A stretch of 64,000 nt of DNA, taken from the NCBI GenBank assembly GCA_943332615.1, contig CALQQB010000012.1, forward strand, positions 18,371 through 82,370, given 5' to 3'. The notes beneath the pieces were generated by a model. It was not told the DNA's origin. It did not search any database and saw nothing but the letters and a program-made list of their open reading frames with translations. A program made the position numbers and the translations under genes. Source of the stretch: Phenylobacterium deserti (GTDB lineage Bacteria > Pseudomonadota > Alphaproteobacteria > Caulobacterales > Caulobacteraceae). Below are positions 26,903 through 35,536 of the stretch, piece by piece; the stretch's first letter is position 1; each line of letters begins with the position of its first letter.

Positions 26903-27781
26903 ATGTCGCCCGCCCGCCCCCGCCGCAGCGCCCTCTACATGCCCGCCTCCAATGCCCGCGCCCTCGAGAAGGCGCGCGACCTGCCCTGCGACGTGGTCAT
27001 CCTGGACCTGGAGGACGCCGTCGCCCCCGACGCCAAGGACGAGGCCCGCGTCAACGCCGTGGCCGCCGCCCGCGCCGGCGGGTTCGGACCCCGCGAGCTG
27101 GTGATCCGCACCAACGGGCTGGACACGCCCTGGGGCGAGGCGGACCTTGCCGCCCTTGGGGCGATGGCGATCGAGGCGCGGCCCGACGCGGTGCTGGTTC
27201 CCAAGATCTCGGCGCCCGAGGACCTGGCGGCGGTGCGCGCACGGCTGCCGCGCGGCCTGCCCGTCTGGGCGATGATCGAGACCTGCGCTGCCATCTTCCG
27301 CCTGGATGCGCTGGGCGCGGCGTCGGCGGACCTGGGCGTCGAGGCATGGGTGATCGGCTCCAATGACCTGGCCAAGGAGATGCGCTGCCAGCTGACCGTC
27401 GGGCGCGAGCCACTGATGACGGCCCTGACCTTGAGCCTGATGGCCGCCCGCGCCCACGGGATCGCCATCCTGGACGGCGTGTTCAACGAAATCGCCGACA
27501 CGCAAGGGCTGGCGGCCCAATGCGCCCAGGCCGCGATGCTGGGCTTCGATGGCAAGAGCCTGATCCATCCCAGCCAGATCGGCCCCGCCAACGCCGCCTT
27601 TACCCCCGACGCCGCCGCTGTCGTCTGGGCCCAAACCGTGGTCGCCGCTTTCGAGGCGCCCGAGGCGGCTGGCAGGGGGGTGTTGAAGGTCGAGGGCCGT
27701 ATGGTGGAGCGGCTGCACCTCGCCGAGGCGCTTCGACTGATCGGCGTGGCCGACGCTATCCAGGCCCGCGAGGCTGCATGA
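26903..27781 (+). CDS. HpcH/HpaI-family CoA-ester lyase (CitE-like)
   Basis: This 292-residue protein belongs to the CitE-like branch of the aldolase superfamily, which cleaves or forms malyl-, citramalyl- or related CoA thioesters. Key features are SALYMPASNARALEKA with the CoA-contact Arg, VILDLEDAVAPDAK, the metal ligand in AMIETCAAIFRLDAL, GSNDLAKEMR, and GFDGKSLIHPSQI near the C-terminus. A TIM barrel is expected. The gene overlaps the next one by ATGA. The substrate could be malyl-CoA or citramalyl-CoA; sequence alone cannot tell. Confidence 0.87.
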   Translation: MSPARPRRSALYMPASNARALEKARDLPCDVVILDLEDAVAPDAKDEARVNAVAAARAGGFGPRELVIRTNGLDTPWGEADLAALGAMAIEARPDAVLVPKISAPEDLAAVRARLPRGLPVWAMIETCAAIFRLDALGAASADLGVEAWVIGSNDLAKEMRCQLTVGREPLMTALTLSLMAARAHGIAILDGVFNEIADTQGLAAQCAQAAMLGFDGKSLIHPSQIGPANAAFTPDAAAVVWAQTVVAAFEAPEAAGRGVLKVEGRMVERLHLAEALRLIGVADAIQAREAA

Positions 27782-28368
27782 TCGAGGGGCGGCTGGCGAT
27801 GGCGGGGTTGCTGCTGGCGCTGGCCGCTGCGGCGTCGGCGCTTGCCCAGCCGCCCGCCGATCCGATCGACAGTCTGTTGCGTCTGGAGGCGCCACCGGTC
27901 CCGGCGGCCCTGCCCCCGCCGCCGTTGCCCCCGCCGCTGTTGCCGGTGATGCCTCCGCCGCGCGGGGTGCAGGCGGGCCCGCTGCCGCTGGAACAGACGG
28001 GCAAGACCTCGGACGGCCCGCCCACCCCCGCCGACATCGCCTACGACGAGCGCCTGCGCGCCTCGATGGCGGCCTCGCAGGAGCTGCGCGGCGCCCTGGA
28101 CGGCGGCTGGTCGGTGATGGCCGGCGACCGCGAGCTCTACGTCCTGGAACTGGCGGACCGGAAGGGCGAGGTGGAAGGCGCCTGGCGCGATCCCCGCCGA
28201 GCCGGCGTCTCGGGTTTCCTGGATGCGGTCGAGCGCACCGACGGCCAGATCGTGATGCGCTTCGCTGCCGCAGTCGTGACCCTGCACGGCGCGGCGGGTC
28301 GCTGGTCCGGAGACCTGCGCGAGGGCGAACGCGTCGAGCGCGTCACGCTCTGGCGGCGAGGTCGTTAG
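27778..28368 (+). CDS. Secreted protein of unknown function
   Basis: This 196-residue protein is not recognised. It has a signal peptide (MAGLLLALAAAASALAQ), followed by a Pro-rich linker at about residues 39-68, and then a compact domain containing LDGGWSVMAGDRELYVLELAD and RFAAAVVTLHGAAGRWSGDL. Its ATG overlaps the CitE-like stop as ATGA, so translation is coupled. It is convergent with the HIT gene, overlapping its end by four bases. A periplasmic location is likely. Confidence 0.68.
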   Translation: MIEGRLAMAGLLLALAAAASALAQPPADPIDSLLRLEAPPVPAALPPPPLPPPLLPVMPPPRGVQAGPLPLEQTGKTSDGPPTPADIAYDERLRASMAASQELRGALDGGWSVMAGDRELYVLELADRKGEVEGAWRDPRRAGVSGFLDAVERTDGQIVMRFAAAVVTLHGAAGRWSGDLREGERVERVTLWRRGR

Positions 28369-28784
28369 AGTCCGAGGGCCGTCCGGGCGGCCTCCAACAC
28401 CGTCGCCAGGGCAATTGTCCCAAGCGGCTCCGCCTCGCCTACGCCCCAGACCGGCCCCGGCCAGGCCGCGTCGTCCACGCGTCGACCCACCACATGCAGG
28501 TGCAGCTGCGGCGTGACATTGCCCAGCTGGCCGACGTTCAACTTCTCCACCGGCCGAGCCAGCGCCGCGCCGATCGCGCGAACGGCGACCCCCGCCAGCA
28601 CCACCTCCTCCACCAGCGCCGCGCGGTCGTCGCCGACGAGGTCCTCCAGCTCCACGGCGCCGGCGATCCGCGGGATCAGCACCAGCCAGGCGAACCGCGC
28701 GTCGGCCTGCAGACGCACGTGGCACAGCGACAGGTCGCCCACCGTGTGGGAGGCCTGGACGAAGGCGGGATGGAGTTCGAACAT
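28365..28784 (-). CDS. HIT-family nucleotide hydrolase
   Basis: This 139-residue HIT protein has the histidine-triad motif as QLHLHVVGR, where the first His of HxHxHxx is Gln. That substitution is frequent in this subfamily, and the central catalytic His is retained. FELHPAFVQAS and VGDLSLCHVRLQ form the first strands, with LVLIPRIAGAVELEDL as the characteristic core. The substrate is probably a nucleotide-conjugated small molecule. A palindromic repeat starts four bases upstream of the ATG, and no ribosome-binding site is evident between them. Confidence 0.85.
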   Translation of the reverse strand: MFELHPAFVQASHTVGDLSLCHVRLQADARFAWLVLIPRIAGAVELEDLVGDDRAALVEEVVLAGVAVRAIGAALARPVEKLNVGQLGNVTPQLHLHVVGRRVDDAAWPGPVWGVGEAEPLGTIALATVLEAARTALGL

Positions 28785-28788
28785 CGCT

Positions 28789-28837
28789 GGACCATTCGTT
28801 GCCGAAGTCGGTTAAGGCTCTGAGCGGCGAATGGTCC
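28789..28837. repeat. Dispersed inverted repeat, copy 1
   Basis: GGACCATTCG (28789-28798) and CGAATGGTCC (28828-28837) form perfect 10-bp arms around 29 bases that include GGCTCTGAGCGG. Read on the minus strand, the interior matches copy 2 at 48187: CGCTC-x-GAGCCT-x-AACC follows the left arm. The element lies between the HIT and mdh genes. It starts four bases upstream of the HIT ATG. Confidence 0.75.
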
Positions 28838-28958
28838 ATCTTTCAAGTCGAAGTTTGAGCGATTGCCGCCTCGGCGATCGCTCGGGCCGCGCCTGCGGCA
28901 TTGCAGCGCACGCGTCAACCGGCTACGGACCGGCGATCAGCCAACAGGGAGCCGGGTC

Positions 28959-29939
28959 ATGGCCAAGAAGCCCATTCGCGTTGCGGTCACCGGCGCAGCC
29001 GGCAATATCGGGTACGCCCTGCTGTTCCGGATCGCGTCCGGCCAGATGTTCGGCGCCGACCAGCCGGTGATCCTGCAGCTGCTGGAAATCCCCGTCGAAG
29101 GTCCGCAGAAGGCGCTCAAGGGCGTCGCAATGGAAATCGACGACTGCGCCTTCCCGCTGGTGGCCGGCATGACCTTGCACGGCGACGCCAACGAAGCCTT
29201 TGGCGACGCTAACTGGTGCCTGCTCGTGGGCTCCAAGCCCCGCGGCCCGGGCATGGAGCGCGCCGACCTGCTGAAGGACAACGGCCGCATCTTCGTGGCC
29301 CAGGGCCAGGCGATTGACAGACACGCTGCGGCGGATGCGCGCGTGGCCGTGGTCGGCAACCCCTGCAACACCAACTGCATGATCGCCGCCAGCCAGGCCA
29401 AGCGCCTGTCGCCCGACCGCTTCACCGCCATGGTGCGCCTGGACGAGAACCGCGGCCGCGCCCAGCTAGCCCAGAAGGCCGGCGTGCAAGTGACCGACGT
29501 CACCGACCTGTTCATCTACGGCAATCACTCGCCGACGATGTTCGCCGACTACACGCACGCCAAGATCGGCGGCAAGGACGCGGCCACCGTGATCGGCGAC
29601 CAGGCCTGGCTGGAGAACGACTACCTCCCGGCGGTCGGCAAGCGTGGCGCGGCGATCATCGACGCCCGCGGCGCCAGTTCGGCCGCCTCGGCGGCCGGGG
29701 CCCTGGTGGACCACGTGCGTGACCTGGTGACCCCCGGCGCGATCCACTCCGTCGCGATCCCGAGCGGTGGCCGCTACGGCTTCGCCGACGGCGTCTGGGC
29801 CGGCATGCCGGTGAAGACCACCGCCGACGGCTACGAAGTGCTGACGGCCTACGAGATGGACGACTTCGCCAAGTCGAAGATCAAGATCACCAACGACGAA
29901 CTGGTCGGCGAGCGCGAGACCATCAAGGACATGCTCTAA
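28959..29939 (+). CDS. mdh: Malate dehydrogenase (cytosolic-type)
   Basis: MDH interconverts malate and oxaloacetate with NAD(H). The 326-residue protein begins with the NAD-binding [18 protein letters not shown], has the substrate-loop Arg in [22 protein letters not shown], and the catalytic His in [10 protein letters not shown]. These mark the cytosolic/Burkholderia-type MDH (about 327 residues). Most alphaproteobacteria instead use the lactate-dehydrogenase-like MDH beside sucC. The ATG at 28959 is preceded by CAGGGAG. It begins the TCA-cycle block but is separated from sucC by several unrelated genes. Confidence 0.94.
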   Translation: MAKKPIRVAVTGAAGNIGYALLFRIASGQMFGADQPVILQLLEIPVEGPQKALKGVAMEIDDCAFPLVAGMTLHGDANEAFGDANWCLLVGSKPRGPGMERADLLKDNGRIFVAQGQAIDRHAAADARVAVVGNPCNTNCMIAASQAKRLSPDRFTAMVRLDENRGRAQLAQKAGVQVTDVTDLFIYGNHSPTMFADYTHAKIGGKDAATVIGDQAWLENDYLPAVGKRGAAIIDARGASSAASAAGALVDHVRDLVTPGAIHSVAIPSGGRYGFADGVWAGMPVKTTADGYEVLTAYEMDDFAKSKIKITNDELVGERETIKDML

Positions 29940-29945
29940 GCGGAC

Positions 29946-30956
29946 CTAGTTTCCGGCCTCGGCTTCCTGGGCCAGACCGCGCAGTTCGGCGATGCGGGCC
30001 AGGTAGACGTCGTGCACCGCCCAGGGCGCCTCGCGCGCGGCGGCCGAGCGGGCGGACAGCCAGCGCTGCTGCTGGGCGTCGGACACCCCCGCCGCGCGGG
30101 CTTCGCGGTAGGCGCGGCTCATCTGGCGGTCGGCGGCTCCCAGCGCGGGGTCGGCGCAGACCAGCGCCGCGCCGGGATCGGACTGTCCGCAGCGCGAGCG
30201 GTCGGAGACTTTCATCAGGCCGGAAGGCCGGGCGGCCGGCGGGGCCCTCCGCAGGGTCTCATGGCGGATCGGGGCCTTGGCCTTCCGGGCCACCACCTTC
30301 TCGACCTTGGCCCTGTCGGCGCGGTGTGACGCCTCGGCCTTCGGCGGATGATCCTTGCGCCTGTGGGCCTTGCCGCGTGGCGCGTACTTCAGCTTTTCCA
30401 GGCGCGGCGAAGTGACGGCCTTGTCCCCGTGCGGGGTGAAGCGGACCAGCACCCGGGTCAGCTTGGCCAGTTCGACTTGCGGCTTGACCCGATGCCGTCC
30501 TTCGGCGTGTTCGACCGCTGCCTGTCTTTTCGGTTTCAGCTTTGAACCGGCCTCGAGCCTGGCAAGCTGGATGTCTGATTTCCCGTGGTGAACCTTCGGG
30601 ACGACGAGGTCCGTCTCACGCGGCTTCGTTTTGGCGGCAGGAAAGGCCTTGCGCGCAGGCCTGGCGTCCAGGCGCGCGACCTGCACAGGTTTGGCGGCCG
30701 GGGCTCTGATGATGGGCGCGGGCGTCTCGCGGCGGGGCGGCGCGGTCTCTTCCACAGGCCTTGGCGCGGGGGCGAACACCCGCATCAGTCCTTCGACCGC
30801 GCGGACAGGCGCCTGATGGTCCGGCCCGTCGTCCGCCATCCGCGGCCGGAGACCCGGATCGTCGGGCAGAACCTGAATCGGCGCGCCGATCGGGGCCGGG
30901 GTATCGTCGACGACGATCTGGATCTGACGTCTTGGGGCGGGCGCGGCGGCCTGCAT
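29946..30956 (-). CDS. DUF1311/LprI-like domain protein with long basic N-terminus
   Basis: This 336-residue protein has a Pro/Arg/Lys-rich N-terminal region (about residues 1-245, no clear signal peptide) and a C-terminal domain of about 85 residues resembling DUF1311/lysozyme-inhibitor LprI: SRCGQSDPGAALVCADPALGAADRQMSRAYRE in two parts with conserved Cys, then QQQRWLSARSAAARE and HDVYLARIAELRGLA. LprI-like domains in periplasmic proteins can bind lysozyme. The basic region may be disordered. It overlaps a decayed acetyltransferase remnant at its start. Confidence 0.6.
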   Translation of the reverse strand: MQAAAPAPRRQIQIVVDDTPAPIGAPIQVLPDDPGLRPRMADDGPDHQAPVRAVEGLMRVFAPAPRPVEETAPPRRETPAPIIRAPAAKPVQVARLDARPARKAFPAAKTKPRETDLVVPKVHHGKSDIQLARLEAGSKLKPKRQAAVEHAEGRHRVKPQVELAKLTRVLVRFTPHGDKAVTSPRLEKLKYAPRGKAHRRKDHPPKAEASHRADRAKVEKVVARKAKAPIRHETLRRAPPAARPSGLMKVSDRSRCGQSDPGAALVCADPALGAADRQMSRAYREARAAGVSDAQQQRWLSARSAAAREAPWAVHDVYLARIAELRGLAQEAEAGN

Positions 30957-31158
30957 GGATTATGTCTTCGACGTCCTGGGCTGGACCAAGGTCATTCACT
31001 GCATCGACCCGACGAATGTGGGGTCCCAGTCCGTTGCACGGCGGCTGGGCTCGACCAACCTGGGACCCACGGCCATGCCGCCGCCTCTGCACGAGATGCC
31101 GGTGGAGGCCTGGGGCCAGACCCGCGCCGAATGGAAGGCGCGCCGATCCGCCGCTTGA
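30955..31158 (+). pseudogene. 3' fragment of a RimJ/RimL-type acetyltransferase
   Basis: The 67-codon frame encodes the last third of a GNAT acetyltransferase: LGWTKVIHCIDPTNVGSQSVARRLGS is the acetyl-CoA-binding helix, and the tail WGQTRAEWKARRS is typical of the RimJ/RimL family. A full gene would have about 180 residues. The frame is open only nine codons upstream before a stop, and no start with a ribosome-binding site is present. The opposite-strand gene at 29946 begins at the same point, so the missing 5' part was probably replaced or lost. Confidence 0.6.
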
Positions 31159-31213
31159 TCACGCCCTTTCCGGGCACTAGGCGTTTGGGAGCAGAGCGGC
31201 GCGGGAGGCCAAT

Positions 31214-31711
31214 TTGGCGCAACAAAGACTGAAACTTCGGGTAAACGGCAAATCACGCGCCGTGAGCGTCGAGGCCGACACGCCCCTGCTCTATGCGCTG
31301 CGCGAGCTCTCTGACCTCAACGCCCCGCATTTCGGCTGCGGCCTGGCCCAGTGCGGCGCCTGCACGGTGCATCTGGACGGTCAGCCAGTCCGCTCCTGCG
31401 CCATCCCCGCCACCGCCGCGACGGGCGAGATCGTCACCCTGGCGGGCCTGGGAACCGCCGAGAAGCCGCACCCGGTTCAGCAGGCCTGGATCGACGAGGA
31501 AGTTCCCCAGTGCGGCTATTGCGTGAGTGGCTGGATCATGACGGCGGCGGCGTTTCTCAAGACCAACAAGAACCCAACCGACGCGCAGATCCGCGAGGCC
31601 CTGGCCGGCCTGAAATGCCGCTGCGGCACGCACACCGCCATCCTTCGGGCGGTGAAGCGCGCCGCCCAGGTCATGGCAAAGGGGGCCATGGCAAAAGGGG
31701 TGGCGGCATGA
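31214..31711 (+). CDS. [2Fe-2S] subunit of a molybdenum hydroxylase (IorA-like)
   Basis: This 165-residue iron-sulfur protein is the small subunit of a xanthine-oxidase-type hydroxylase, resembling isoquinoline 1-oxidoreductase alpha. Cys clusters are visible at CGLAQCGACTVHLDG (plant-ferredoxin-type) and at CGYCVSGW followed by CRCGTH (second cluster). The start is TTG at 31214, supported by a GGAGG box five bases upstream. It overlaps the large-subunit start by four bases (ATGA), so the two are co-translated. It should pass electrons from the molybdenum site. Confidence 0.92.
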   Translation: MAQQRLKLRVNGKSRAVSVEADTPLLYALRELSDLNAPHFGCGLAQCGACTVHLDGQPVRSCAIPATAATGEIVTLAGLGTAEKPHPVQQAWIDEEVPQCGYCVSGWIMTAAAFLKTNKNPTDAQIREALAGLKCRCGTHTAILRAVKRAAQVMAKGAMAKGVAA

Positions 31712-33960
31712 ACGCGCCCCTTTCGCGCCGCGCCCTGCTGCAGGCCGCCGGCGCCCTGATCGTCACCGTCCCGCTGTCCGGCGCCGTCGTCGCCGCGCCG
31801 GTGGCGGTAAAGCCCGGTCCCGCCGACCTCGACGCCTGGATCGCCGTGGGCCGCGACGGCCGCGTCACGGCCTTCGTCGGCAAGTTCGACATGGGCATGG
31901 GCCTGGACGTGGCCATCGCCCAGATGGTCGGCGAGGAACTGGACATGTCCGCCGACAAAGTCGAGCTGGTGATGGGCGACACCTTCCGAACCGTCGACCA
32001 GGGCGGTGTAAGCGGCAGCCGGGGGCTCGCCAATGGCGGGGTGGCCCTGCGCGCCGCCGCGGCCGAGGCGCGGCGTCTGCTGGGCGAGGCCGCTTCGAAG
32101 CACCTCGGGGCTCCGGCCGGTTCGCTGGAGGCCTGGGACGGCGCGATCTGGGTGGCCGGCCAGCCGAAGCGCCGGGTGACCTATGCGGCCCTGGTGGGCG
32201 GCAAGGGTTTCGGGGCGCCGATCAAATGGAACGGCCAGTTCGGCAACGCCCTGGCGATCACCGGCGAGGCCAAGCCCAAGGCGGCGGCCAAATACCGGGT
32301 GGTGGGCAAGCCCATGCCGCGCCGCGACGTGGCGGCGAAGGTGTTGGGGACCGCGGAATATGTCAGCGACCTGCGGGTCGCGGGCATGCTGCACGCCCGC
32401 GTGATCCTGCCGCCGGCGGCGGGCGCGGTTCCGGTCTCGGTCGACGAGGCCAGTCTCAGCGGAATCCAGGGGGCGCAGGTCGTCCGCCAGAAGGACTTCC
32501 TCGCCGTGCTGGCGCCCGTCGAATGGGATGCGGTGCGCGCGTCCCGCGCGCTGAAAGTGAGCTGGTCCAAGCCGCCGCCGGCCTTCCCCGATCAGGCCGG
32601 GCTCTACGACCACATCCGAAAATCGCCGTCGGTCCAGACCAGCGTGGGGCCAAAGATCGGCGATCCGGACGCGGTCTTTGCAAGCGGCGCACGGGTCATC
32701 GAGGCCGAATACGAATGGCCGTTCCAAAGTCACGCCTCGCTGGGCCCCGCCTGCGCGGTGGCCGATGTGCGGCCTGACAGCGCCACGGTCTGGACCGCCA
32801 GCCAGAAGGGCCACGCCCAGGCGCTTGGCTGCGCCAAGCTCCTTGGCCGCCCGCCAGGATCGGTTCGGGTAATCACCATGATCGGCCCGGGCGCCTATGG
32901 CCGCAACGACGCCGGCGACGCCGCCATGGCGGCGACGATGCTGTCCGCCAAGGTCGGCAAGCCGGTCCGGGTGCAGGGGATGCGCCACGAAGGCACCGGA
33001 TGGGATCCGAAAGGACCGGCCTCGGTCCACCGCGCCCGCGCCGCCGTCGACGAGAAGGGCGCGATCCTGGCCTATGATTTCCACACGCGCGGCTTCTCCC
33101 GCGCCGAGATCAACTTCACGGAGAATGACCCGAAGGAGACCCTGGCCGGACAGTTCGCAGGCTATGACAACAAGCCAGGCCATAACCTTGGCCTGCCGGA
33201 GGACAGCTACGACATCCCCGCGCGCCGGTTGGCCTGGACGTCGGTCGCCCCCTTCCTGGACCGGGCGAACCCGCTGCGCGCCTCCCACCTGCGCGATCCC
33301 ATGGGTCCGCAGATGCACTTCGCCAGCGAGAGCTTCTTCGACGAAGTGGCGCTGGCCACCGGACAGGATCCGGTCGCCATGCGGTTGCGGCACATGACCA
33401 GCGCGCGCGACATCGCCGTCCTGAGGGGCGCGGCGGAGAAGGCGGGCTGGGTTTCCGGACCTCCGGGCGCGCGGCGCGAGAAGCGCGGTGATGTCCTGGT
33501 CGGCCGCGGCGTCGCCTGCGGACGGGGCCACGGTACGCTGATCGCCATCGTCGCCGAGGTCGAAGTCACCCCGGCCACCGGCCGAGTCTGGGCCCGGCGG
33601 GTCGTGGTCGCCCATGACTGCGGCCTGGTGGTGAACCCAAAAGGCCTGCGGACGGTGATCGAAGGCAATGTCGTCCACGGCCTGAGCCGCGCCCTCTTCG
33701 AGGAAGTGGCCTTCGACCGGAGCGCCGTCACCTCGGTGGACTGGGCGACCTATCCGATCATCGACATCGCAGATACGCCGGAGACCATCGACATCGTGCT
33801 GCTGAATCAGCCCGACATCGACCCGACGGGCGCCGGAGAGCCCACAACCCGCTTCGTGGCCGCCGCCGTCGCCAACGCGGTCTTCGACGCCACGGGCGTC
33901 CGCTTCCGCCGCGCGCCGCTGACGCCCGAGCGGATAAAGGCCGGTCTGCGGAAGGTCTAG
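31708..33960 (+). CDS. Molybdopterin subunit of aldehyde/isoquinoline-type oxidoreductase
   Basis: This 750-residue protein is the large subunit of a xanthine-oxidase-family molybdenum hydroxylase. The N-terminus NAPLSRRALLQAAGALIVTV resembles a twin-arginine signal, placing the enzyme in the periplasm. Family features include FVGKFDMGMGLDVAIAQMV, a cofactor-binding GGVSGSRG region, YEWPFQSHASLGPACAV, and the active-site Glu in TGAGEPTTR near the end. Known relatives oxidise aldehydes or N-heterocycles. The substrate here is unknown. It ends four bases into the convergent LytTR gene. Confidence 0.92.
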   Translation: MNAPLSRRALLQAAGALIVTVPLSGAVVAAPVAVKPGPADLDAWIAVGRDGRVTAFVGKFDMGMGLDVAIAQMVGEELDMSADKVELVMGDTFRTVDQGGVSGSRGLANGGVALRAAAAEARRLLGEAASKHLGAPAGSLEAWDGAIWVAGQPKRRVTYAALVGGKGFGAPIKWNGQFGNALAITGEAKPKAAAKYRVVGKPMPRRDVAAKVLGTAEYVSDLRVAGMLHARVILPPAAGAVPVSVDEASLSGIQGAQVVRQKDFLAVLAPVEWDAVRASRALKVSWSKPPPAFPDQAGLYDHIRKSPSVQTSVGPKIGDPDAVFASGARVIEAEYEWPFQSHASLGPACAVADVRPDSATVWTASQKGHAQALGCAKLLGRPPGSVRVITMIGPGAYGRNDAGDAAMAATMLSAKVGKPVRVQGMRHEGTGWDPKGPASVHRARAAVDEKGAILAYDFHTRGFSRAEINFTENDPKETLAGQFAGYDNKPGHNLGLPEDSYDIPARRLAWTSVAPFLDRANPLRASHLRDPMGPQMHFASESFFDEVALATGQDPVAMRLRHMTSARDIAVLRGAAEKAGWVSGPPGARREKRGDVLVGRGVACGRGHGTLIAIVAEVEVTPATGRVWARRVVVAHDCGLVVNPKGLRTVIEGNVVHGLSRALFEEVAFDRSAVTSVDWATYPIIDIADTPETIDIVLLNQPDIDPTGAGEPTTRFVAAAVANAVFDATGVRFRRAPLTPERIKAGLRKV

Positions 33961-34721
33961 ATCCAGCCCCGCTCGCGCAGCAGGCCAGCATAGGTCCGGC
34001 TGACCGGGACTTCGGCGCCGTCCTTCAGGGTCAGCGTCGCGCGCCCGTCGCCGCGCTTTGCGTCGGTGATGGCGTCGCGGGCGACCCACCAGGAGCGGTG
34101 GACCTGCAGGCCCTCGATGCCCTGCAGTTCGGCGACCGCGTCGGCCAGGCGCAGCAGGATCAAGTCCTGGCCCTTTGACGTGTGCAGTCGCAGGTAGTGG
34201 TCCTCGGCCTCCACAGCCCAGACCTCGGCGCCACGCAGTTTCAGCGGCAGGCGCTCCAGGAACTTCGGAGGTTCGGGGGAGGCGCTGGTCACCGCGGCGC
34301 GGCGGTTCTCGATCAGCATGTTGATGGCGGTGAGCGCCACCGAGACCAGCAGGACGTAGCCGAACAGGATGGGGATTCCAGCCACCGGAATGTTGGAGCC
34401 GAGCACGGCGCGGTTCGTCGCCCAGACCACGAGCGTGAAGGGCACCGACATCACCAGTGAGGCGAGCACCGCGTCGAACCAGGGATTGCCCGTTCGCCAT
34501 CGCCCGACGCGGAAAAAGGCGCTGGAAACGAAGGCCCCCCAGACGTAGCCGACCGCCATCACCAGCATCCAGTAGCCGAGCCGCCGGAGGAGCGGCGTGT
34601 CGCCGGTGCCGAAGGCGCTCGAGAAGGTCAGGAAAAGCCCCGCGAACTGGGCCACCAGGAAGCCGCGCACCCAGCCGCCGAGGTCATCATGGGGCATCAG
34701 CCGTAGCAGCAAGGCCTTCAT
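33957..34721 (-). CDS. Membrane-bound LytTR transcriptional regulator
   Basis: This 254-residue protein has four hydrophobic segments between residues 19 and 140 (FLVAQFAGLFLTFSSAFG; LGYWMLVMAVGYVWGAF; AVLASLVMSVPFTLVVW; FGYVLLVSVALTAINM). A LytTR DNA-binding domain follows, from about residue 155: LPLKLRGAEVWAVEAEDHYL, LADAVAEL and VHRSWWVARDAI. Membrane LytTR regulators are usually paired with a membrane partner; here the divergent DUF2306 gene at 34882 is the natural candidate. No receiver domain or kinase is present. Confidence 0.9.
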   Translation of the reverse strand: MKALLLRLMPHDDLGGWVRGFLVAQFAGLFLTFSSAFGTGDTPLLRRLGYWMLVMAVGYVWGAFVSSAFFRVGRWRTGNPWFDAVLASLVMSVPFTLVVWATNRAVLGSNIPVAGIPILFGYVLLVSVALTAINMLIENRRAAVTSASPEPPKFLERLPLKLRGAEVWAVEAEDHYLRLHTSKGQDLILLRLADAVAELQGIEGLQVHRSWWVARDAITDAKRGDGRATLTLKDGAEVPVSRTYAGLLRERGWI

Positions 34722-34881
34722 CGGCCCGCCATTCGCGAAGCGTGAGCGGCCGCCGGCGGCGTTCCGCGAAGCCCGACCGTCACCCGACGTATCCCCGCTC
34801 GCACACCGTTCTCAACGCCGCCATGTCCCGGTCCGAAGGCCGCCGGCCCCGCCGCCGCCTCATGAACCTGGGAGATAGAGG

Positions 34882-35445
34882 ATGTCTACTGTTTCGCAAA
34901 TGCTCGCCGGCAACGTCAAAGTGGGCCGGCCGATGACAGCTGGCGCCCGCTTCGCCCTTGGCATGGGCGCGGTGATGCTGATCGTGGCGGCATCCCTGCG
35001 CGGGGCCTGGGCGTCTATCGCGAAAATGGCCGCCGCGGCGCGGCTGCACGCCCCGGACATGGCGCTGTATGCGGCCCAGTCCCCGGCGATCAAAATTCAT
35101 CTGGCGACGGCGCTGGTCGCCCTCGTGCTTGGCGCGGCGTTGATGGTCTTGCGCAAGGGCCGGACGTTTCACCGGGTGGCCGGCTGGGTCTGGGTGAGCC
35201 TGGTCGCGGTCACCGCCGGCTCGACGCTGTTCATCACCAGCCTCAACCACGGCAAGTGGTCGCCACTGCACCTGATCACCGGCTGGACGCTGCTGATCCT
35301 GCCGCTGGCGGTGATATGGGCCAAGCGCCACAATGTCGCGCGCCACCGCGGCACGATGATGGGCCTGTTCTACGGCGGCTTCGCCATCAACGTCTTCATC
35401 GCCTTGATCCCTGGCCGGCTGCTCTGGGAGATGCTGTTCGCCTGA
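34882..35445 (+). CDS. DUF2306 membrane protein
   Basis: This 187-residue integral membrane protein fits the DUF2306 family. Residues 24-43 (FALGMGAVMLIVAASLRG), 74-90 (LATALVALVLGAALMVL), 99-120 (HRVAGWVWVSLVAVTAGSTL), 128-147 and 158-178 form about five helices. Conserved His/Arg positions include IKIHLATALV, FHRVAGW and the HNVARHRGTMMGLFYGGF motif. The His pattern could bind heme, but no binding is shown. It is divergent from the LytTR gene with 160 bases between, and carries a GGGAGATAGAGG box before the ATG. Confidence 0.85.
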   Translation: MSTVSQMLAGNVKVGRPMTAGARFALGMGAVMLIVAASLRGAWASIAKMAAAARLHAPDMALYAAQSPAIKIHLATALVALVLGAALMVLRKGRTFHRVAGWVWVSLVAVTAGSTLFITSLNHGKWSPLHLITGWTLLILPLAVIWAKRHNVARHRGTMMGLFYGGFAINVFIALIPGRLLWEMLFA

Positions 35446-35536
35446 GCGAGCGGATCGGCGGCCGACGGTCCAGCTTCGGCCATGATCGGAGCGCAATTGA
35501 CCGGCCCTCCTCTCAAGCCAGCCAGCCGGACGGGCG

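Noticed and set aside
28365..28784. HIT protein with Gln for the first His of the triad
   Set aside because: This variation is common in HIT subfamilies and the catalytic His is kept.
31516..34500. 994-codon frame antisense to the molybdenum hydroxylase genes
   Set aside because: It is composed of shadows of high-GC codons and crosses real gene boundaries without motifs.
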